DNA of 18,262 nt from Nanobdellota archaeon. GTDB taxonomy: Archaea > Nanobdellota > Nanobdellia > Woesearchaeales > JAHJBD01. Position 1 is the first letter of the stretch; the number at the start of each line of letters is the position of its first letter. The position numbers were made by a program, and so were the translations under genes. The stretch lies in the NCBI GenBank assembly GCA_018813725.1, contig JAHJBD010000123.1, positions 1 to 18,262 on the forward strand. The letters are read 5' to 3'. Shown here one piece after another: positions 13,947 to 18,262 of this stretch. Under the pieces are notes generated by a model. It ran no database searches, was not told where the DNA came from, and saw only the letters and a list, made by a program, of their open reading frames with translations.

Positions 13947-16223
13947 ATGGATAAGATAGAGCAGAAACCAAAATTATTGAGACCTGAAGCATTGCTTAAT
14001 ATGCTCGAGGATCTGGATGCCGAGAAGAAACAGGCAAAAGAGGGTGAAGACAGATACAGGACTATCCTAGACAATTCTCCATTTGGAATCTATATCATAA
14101 ATGGGCAAGGATCGATTGAATATGTTAATCCTGCAATGCTTAAGCTCAGTGGAGACAGTTATGATCAGTTTACCAGATTAAATATTTTTACCCTATCCAC
14201 CTACAAAAAGACACGCCTTTTAAAAGATATCAAAGGATGCTTAGAAGGCAAACCCTTCTTTCTGGGTCCTGTAGATTATTTTTCATATTATGGCAAAAAG
14301 AAGACTATCCGGAATTTCTCAGGCATCCCGATAATAGAAGATGGTGAAAGGAAAGCGCTTATCTTTGTCGATGATATCACTAAGCTAAAGGAAGCAGAAG
14401 AAAGTTTAAGACACGGTGAAGAGCTCCTGAACAATGTTGGAGATATCGCACAGGTTGGCGGTTGGGAGATGGATATGACAGCTGGCGGAAAGGCTAAATG
14501 GACAAAGGCTAGCTATGAAATAGTTGAGATTAGTGAAGATAAGCCAATACCTGGATACAAACAGCATATAAGCTATTATCTTAAAGAAGACAGGCCTATA
14601 GTTGAGAAAGCTATGATGGATCTGGTGAAAAAAAATATCCCTTTAAATTTTGAAGCGAGATTAAGGACAGCAAAAGGCAGGATCAAATGGGTCAAAGCAT
14701 TAGGCAAAGCTGAAAGAAAAGATGGGAAAATAGTAAGGTTATATGGGACTCTCCAGGATATAACAGAAAGAAAAAAAACTCAAGATGTGTTGCAGGAAAG
14801 CCAGAAGAAATATGAATCTTTGACTGAGAATACGCCGGATTGCGTCAAATTGGTCGATCTGGCCGGCAAGATAACCTATGCCAACAGTATTAGCGTGGCA
14901 AATCATGGGGTTAAGACTAAGCATGATATTGTAGGAAAGAAGATATGGGGGATCCCGCCGGACAATATCTCCAGCAAGGTGAAAAAAGATTTTATGATCG
15001 TAAAAAAAGGTAAAAAGATAGATGTCGAGTACACTATCCCGCTTAAGGATGGAAATACAAAATACGTATTGAGATCATATATCCCTATCAAGGATGATAA
15101 GGAAAACATAACTGCTGTTCAGGTCGTCTGCAGAAACATCACCGAAATAAAGAAAGCAGAACAAGAACTAAGGCACATCACAGATAATATCACAATTGGG
15201 CTGTATTCCACGATAGACGGAAAGCTAAAAAATGTAAATGATGCGATGGCAAACATGTTCGGTTACAGCAAAGATGATCTGATTGGCTTATCTGCTTGGA
15301 ATTTGGCCAAGGATAAGCAAAAGGCAAAAAAGTTATTCTTTAAGAAAGCCAAAGTCAATGATACCTCGCCAACAACCCTTGAATGCATGAAAAAAGACGG
15401 CAAAACCTTCTGGGCAAAGATAAATAGGTCAGGATCTCAGCAAGGTGAAGATTTTGGATTTGTTGAGGATGTTACAAAAGTTAAAGAATTGGAAGACAAG
15501 TATCAGAGGATAATCAATAACACAGAAGACATAATCTATAGTTACAGTCCAAAAGGGGTAATGACTTTTATCTCGCCTTCTGTCTCCATATACGGATATA
15601 AGCCTGAAGAGATCATCGGAAAGCCGGTGATGAGCTTTATCCATCCAAAAGACAGGAAGAAAGTGGCTTCTGATATCAAGGCGTCAATGAAGACAAGAAG
15701 AGTATTTCCCACAGAATTCAGGATGCTCACAAAAGACGGTTCCTATAGATATGCTGAAGAACTAGGCCAGCCGGTGATAAAAGGCGGGAAGATGATCGAG
15801 ATAGACGGTGTGATAAGGGACATCACAGACAGGAAGATTGCCAGGGAAATAATACAAGAGGGTGAAGAAAAGTTCAGGTCAGTGTTTGAAGCAGCCACAG
15901 ACGGCATCCTTTTAGCTGATGCTAACACTAAAAGATTTATTTTGGCTAATCCCAGCATCTGCAAGATGACTGGATATAAAGAAAAAGAATTGCTTAAGCT
16001 GAGTGTAGGTGATATACATCCTAAGAAAGATCTGCCTTACGTGATTGATCAGTTTACACAACAACTGCAGGGAAAGATTACGCTGGCAAAAGATGTCCCT
16101 ATCTTAAGAAAAGACAAGAAAATAGTCTATTGTGACGTTAATTCAAAGGTATTAAAGATCGGAAAAATCGAAGCGCTGATGGGGATGTTCAGAGAAGTTG
16201 AAGGAAAGGCTGAAAACAAGTGA
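13947..16223 (+). CDS. six-PAS-domain protein without kinase
   Basis: The protein is 758 residues from ATG 13947, chosen because AGGTG lies 6 bases before it (an in-frame GTG at 13938 would add three residues). After a short coiled coil come six PAS/PAC units, ending near residues 149 (FVDDITKLKE), 275 (LQDITERKK), 403 (CRNITEIKK), 512 (VEDVTKVKE), 630 (IRDITDRKI) and 752 (FREVEGK). Unit 2 is PAS_3-like, with GGWEMDM. There is no membrane segment, H-box, ATPase, GGDEF or HTH, and the ORF stops 6 residues after PAS6. It is therefore a cytosolic sensor or scaffold that must act through a partner. It follows the UPF0173 gene by 2 bases. Confidence 0.88.
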   Translation: MDKIEQKPKLLRPEALLNMLEDLDAEKKQAKEGEDRYRTILDNSPFGIYIINGQGSIEYVNPAMLKLSGDSYDQFTRLNIFTLSTYKKTRLLKDIKGCLEGKPFFLGPVDYFSYYGKKKTIRNFSGIPIIEDGERKALIFVDDITKLKEAEESLRHGEELLNNVGDIAQVGGWEMDMTAGGKAKWTKASYEIVEISEDKPIPGYKQHISYYLKEDRPIVEKAMMDLVKKNIPLNFEARLRTAKGRIKWVKALGKAERKDGKIVRLYGTLQDITERKKTQDVLQESQKKYESLTENTPDCVKLVDLAGKITYANSISVANHGVKTKHDIVGKKIWGIPPDNISSKVKKDFMIVKKGKKIDVEYTIPLKDGNTKYVLRSYIPIKDDKENITAVQVVCRNITEIKKAEQELRHITDNITIGLYSTIDGKLKNVNDAMANMFGYSKDDLIGLSAWNLAKDKQKAKKLFFKKAKVNDTSPTTLECMKKDGKTFWAKINRSGSQQGEDFGFVEDVTKVKELEDKYQRIINNTEDIIYSYSPKGVMTFISPSVSIYGYKPEEIIGKPVMSFIHPKDRKKVASDIKASMKTRRVFPTEFRMLTKDGSYRYAEELGQPVIKGGKMIEIDGVIRDITDRKIAREIIQEGEEKFRSVFEAATDGILLADANTKRFILANPSICKMTGYKEKELLKLSVGDIHPKKDLPYVIDQFTQQLQGKITLAKDVPILRKDKKIVYCDVNSKVLKIGKIEALMGMFREVEGKAENK

Positions 16224-16241
16224 TAGAGAGGGATGATAAGA

Positions 16242-16274
16242 AGTTTTATAAACTAGTGGTTTATATATATAAAC
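16242..16274 (+). promoter_or_regulatory. promoter with two palindromes upstream of the NTase/HEPN pair
   Basis: AGTTT-TAT-AAACT (16242-16254) and a perfect 16-bp palindrome GTTTATATATATAAAC (16259-16274) share GTTT...AAAC ends, with centres about 18 bases apart. The second includes a TATA box placed about 22 bases before the ATG at 16286, which suits leaderless transcription. Paired palindromes over the TATA box suggest autoregulation by the wHTH protein that follows. That is inference. Confidence 0.5.
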
Positions 16275-16285
16275 TGTGAGTATAT

Positions 16286-16867
16286 ATGAAAGACATAACC
16301 AACAATGAGATGCTTTTTGTATTGAACATATTCAAAAGTCCTGAGAAAGACTACAATGCTAACAATATGGCGCAGCAGCTGGGGATCAGCCCGATGGGCG
16401 CGCTTAAGATATCTAAAAGGCTGGAGAAAGAGGAGATACTAAGATCCAAGCAGATAGGAAATGCCAGGATATACAAGATAAATATGAAAAATGATTACGC
16501 AAAAGAATATGTAGAATTTCTTCTAAAAAGAGAATCAGAACAGGCTCCTGCTCATGTTAAAGTGTGGGTCAAAGAGCTAAGGAAGATAAAGGATGCAGAT
16601 ATAGCCATATTATTTGGATCTATTCTAAGAAAAAAAGAACCTGACGATATAGACGCTTTGTTTATTACAAGCCAAAAAAGGTTTTCAAACCTAAAAAAAG
16701 AAGTAGAAAAGATAAATAGCATAAATATCAGCAGATTGCATCCCATGTATCAGTCAAGGAAAGACATCAAGGCAAATATAAAAAAAGAAGATAAAGCTTT
16801 GTTAAGCGCAATAAAAGGCATTGTTGCTTTTGGCGGGGATAGGCTGATTAGCCTGATAGAGAGATGA
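16286..16867 (+). CDS. winged-helix / MNT-type nucleotidyltransferase fusion
   Basis: The 193-residue protein has an N-terminal winged helix-turn-helix (about 5-68, with NNMAQQLGISPMGALKISKR as the recognition region). This is fused to a minimal nucleotidyltransferase domain (about 88-190) with the motif G111-S112 (LFGSILRK) and D121/D123 (DDIDALF). That matches MNT-like pol-beta NTases, which as antitoxins modify HEPN toxins by AMP transfer. The next gene encodes a HEPN protein and overlaps by ATGA at 16864-16867. The fused wHTH could repress the operon through the palindromes in its promoter. The NTase motif looks intact, so activity is plausible. Confidence 0.85.
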   Translation: MKDITNNEMLFVLNIFKSPEKDYNANNMAQQLGISPMGALKISKRLEKEEILRSKQIGNARIYKINMKNDYAKEYVEFLLKRESEQAPAHVKVWVKELRKIKDADIAILFGSILRKKEPDDIDALFITSQKRFSNLKKEVEKINSINISRLHPMYQSRKDIKANIKKEDKALLSAIKGIVAFGGDRLISLIER

Positions 16868-17373
16868 GTCACGCAAAGAATAAGGTCAGATGGTGTTTGA
16901 TAAAAGCTGAGAGAGAACTAAAAGATTCAGATACCCACAGGGGTTTGGTTGAGACTGACCCAAACAAAGAAAAAGCCGCAGAACACATCAACAAAGCTGA
17001 ACATTATCTTAACGCGACAATCTATCTCAAAGAGGGTAACTATTCCGATATTAGCGCAAGCACTGTTTTTTATGCTATGTATCAATGCCTATTAGCGATC
17101 GCCGCTAAGTTCGGCTATGAGTCAAGGAACCAGGAATGCACGTTTGCATTGGTCAATAGCCTGATCGAAGACAAGCAGATAGACCTTGATAAAGATATGC
17201 TAGAGAAAATATCTTCATTTGAGACTGAAAGATCAAAAGAACAGACAACAGTTAAAGTAAGAGAGCGATATCAATATGGCACCAGCTTAACTTTAGAAGA
17301 TAGCCTTTATGATGAACAGCTTGAATTGGCAAAAAAAGTCATTGCCAAGACAAAGGTGATAATAGAGAGATGA
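16864..17373 (+). CDS. HEPN domain protein (partner of the NTase)
   Basis: This is a 169-residue, all-helical HEPN protein. The first helix pair carries 'H-I-N-K-A-E-H-Y-L-N-A' (41-51), followed by the typical 'S-A-S-T-V-F-Y-A-M-Y-Q-C-L-L-A' helix (64-78) and 'Y-E-S-R-N-Q-E-C-T-F-A-L' (85-96). HEPN RNases use R-x4-6-H. Here the equivalent place reads R133-E-R-Y-Q-Y138-G, with no histidine, so the usual RNase site appears degenerate or replaced by tyrosine. In MNT/HEPN systems a HEPN tyrosine is the AMP-acceptor site, so Tyr136 or Tyr138 may be the modified residue (inference). It overlaps the NTase gene, consistent with a two-gene toxin-antitoxin-type module. Confidence 0.8.
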   Translation: MSHAKNKVRWCLIKAERELKDSDTHRGLVETDPNKEKAAEHINKAEHYLNATIYLKEGNYSDISASTVFYAMYQCLLAIAAKFGYESRNQECTFALVNSLIEDKQIDLDKDMLEKISSFETERSKEQTTVKVRERYQYGTSLTLEDSLYDEQLELAKKVIAKTKVIIER

Positions 17374-17448
17374 TTGAGAAAGATATAGTCTCGATAAGCG
17401 AAAAGGTGCCGACAAAAACACACCAAAAGACCATCCATCAAACATAAG

Positions 17449-17457
17449 ATATAAATA
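17449..17457 (+). promoter_or_regulatory. TATA box of the last PAS gene
   Basis: ATATAAATA lies about 25-33 bases before the ATG at 17482, with GGAG (17472-17475) as Shine-Dalgarno. The gap 17374-17481 holds nothing else convincing. Confidence 0.4.
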
Positions 17458-17481
17458 TACTAAAAGATAATGGAGCATAAG

Positions 17482-18262
17482 ATGAAAAAGATGAGCCTTG
17501 CAAAGACAAGAAAGATAGATGCAGATATCTATCTGAATAAGCTTGAGCAAAAATTGAAGTATTACAAGCAGGTTGTGATAGATTCCAGCGACGCAATCAT
17601 CATCCAGGATTTCAAAGGCACAATCAAAGCATGGAACAAAAGTGCTGAAAGGATATATGGGTTTAAGGAAAAAGAGATGCTTGGCCAGAACATAACCAAG
17701 ATAATCGCCAAAGGATACCAGACAGAAGCGAAAAGAAATATCCGCGCGATAAGGCAGGGAAAACCTACGTTCAGGGTTAAACAGGTAAGAAAAACAAAAG
17801 AAGGTCAGGAAGTCAGTGTTAACATTACCTATTCACCTATCTTTGAAAACGAGGAGATAATCGAGATAGGCACAACCGAAGAAGATATCACTGAATTGAA
17901 GATATCTTTTGCAAAATTGAAAGAAAGCGAGGAGAAATTCAGAAAACTGGTTGAGAATATTAAGGATGAATATTTTGTTTATGCCCATGATAAAAAAGGC
18001 GTGTTTTATTATGTAAGCCCTTCTATCAAAAGGATTCTAGGCTATTCCCAAAAAGAATTTTCAAAACATTATACAGCCTATCTGACTGATAATTCCAAAA
18101 AAGAAGTGATAAGGCATACTAACCTTAGTATAAGGGGCATAGGCCAGCCGCCTTATTTTGTTGAGATATATCACAAAGATGGAAGCAAAAGGTGGCTGCA
18201 GGTAAGTGAAATCCCCATTTTTAAGGATAAGAAGGTTATTGTTACTGGTGGAGCAGGGTTCT
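17482..18262 (+). CDS. PAS-domain signalling protein, 3' end outside the window
   Basis: The frame opens at ATG 17482 (second ATG at 17491), preceded by GGAG, and stays open for 260 codons to the window edge. After a short coiled coil (about residues 10-25) comes PAS1 (about 27-145, with 'S-S-D-A-I-I-I-Q-D', 'A-W-N-K-S-A-E-R-I-Y-G-F' and ending EEDITELK) and most of PAS2 (about 155-260, with 'Y-V-S-P-S-I-K-R-I-L-G-Y' and 'H-K-D-G-S-K-R-W-L'). No membrane helix is seen so far. Further PAS domains or a histidine kinase core could follow beyond the edge; this cannot be judged here. Confidence 0.85.
   Translation, partial: MKKMSLAKTRKIDADIYLNKLEQKLKYYKQVVIDSSDAIIIQDFKGTIKAWNKSAERIYGFKEKEMLGQNITKIIAKGYQTEAKRNIRAIRQGKPTFRVKQVRKTKEGQEVSVNITYSPIFENEEIIEIGTTEEDITELKISFAKLKESEEKFRKLVENIKDEYFVYAHDKKGVFYYVSPSIKRILGYSQKEFSKHYTAYLTDNSKKEVIRHTNLSIRGIGQPPYFVEIYHKDGSKRWLQVSEIPIFKDKKVIVTGGAGF

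Noticed and set aside
17370..17447. 25-codon ORF overlapping the HEPN stop (ATGA)
   Set aside because: The overlap looks like translational coupling, but the peptide is short, has no domain and ends before the next promoter; it could be a gene remnant, with no support beyond the overlap.
18228..18262. VIVTGGAGF at the window edge resembling a Rossmann nucleotide-binding motif
   Set aside because: It falls at the last strand of a PAS domain, where a similar hydrophobic-Gly run is normal; the frame is continuous with the PAS protein.

Overview
The window is archaeal. The minus strand carries the conserved archaeal information-processing run rpl37ae, rpo12 (rpoP), pcc1, pfdB and a UPF0147 gene, with a tRNA-Pro directly upstream. 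The plus-strand genes have archaeal TATA boxes, at least one of them placed for leaderless transcription. The DNA is AT-rich, the genes are tightly packed with many ATGA start/stop overlaps, and several small proteins are of unknown function. This fits a small-genome lineage such as Woesearchaeota/Pacearchaeota (DPANN), but that placement is inference and not proven by anything in the window.

Layout. (1) 58-1676, plus strand: a compact operon of two 98-residue three-helix membrane proteins (the first apparently starting at ATA), a tiny type IV pilin-like protein with a SHOCT-like tail, and a membrane-anchored Est30-like esterase. (2) 1665-2957, minus strand: tRNA-Pro and the ribosome / RNA polymerase / KEOPS / prefoldin operon; the tRNA acceptor stem is odd. 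(3) 3106-16223, plus strand: about 13 kb of signal transduction. It has a soluble three-PAS histidine kinase, three single-domain receivers, a RecA/KaiC-like protein without a P-loop, a giant receptor kinase that looks like two receptors fused end to end, a 13-helix membrane protein without an output domain, a Cache-HAMP-PAS receptor without a kinase, a UPF0173 metallo-hydrolase and a six-PAS protein without a kinase. (4) 16286-17373: a wHTH-nucleotidyltransferase / HEPN pair under a palindromic promoter. (5) 17482 to the end: the start of another PAS protein, cut by the window edge.

How it may work together (inference): only two proteins are histidine kinases, while three receivers lack any output domain and three receptors lack any kinase. 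The cluster therefore looks like a modular phosphorelay in which kinase-less sensors influence shared kinases and the receivers act by protein-protein contact, possibly through the RecA-like protein encoded next to them.

The most striking non-coding feature is a 166-bp nested palindrome at 6604-6769, exactly flanked by a 9-bp direct repeat (CGGATTAGC). The left copy contains the stop codon of the preceding gene. It looks like a MITE-type insertion, or a structured RNA that moved as a mobile unit.
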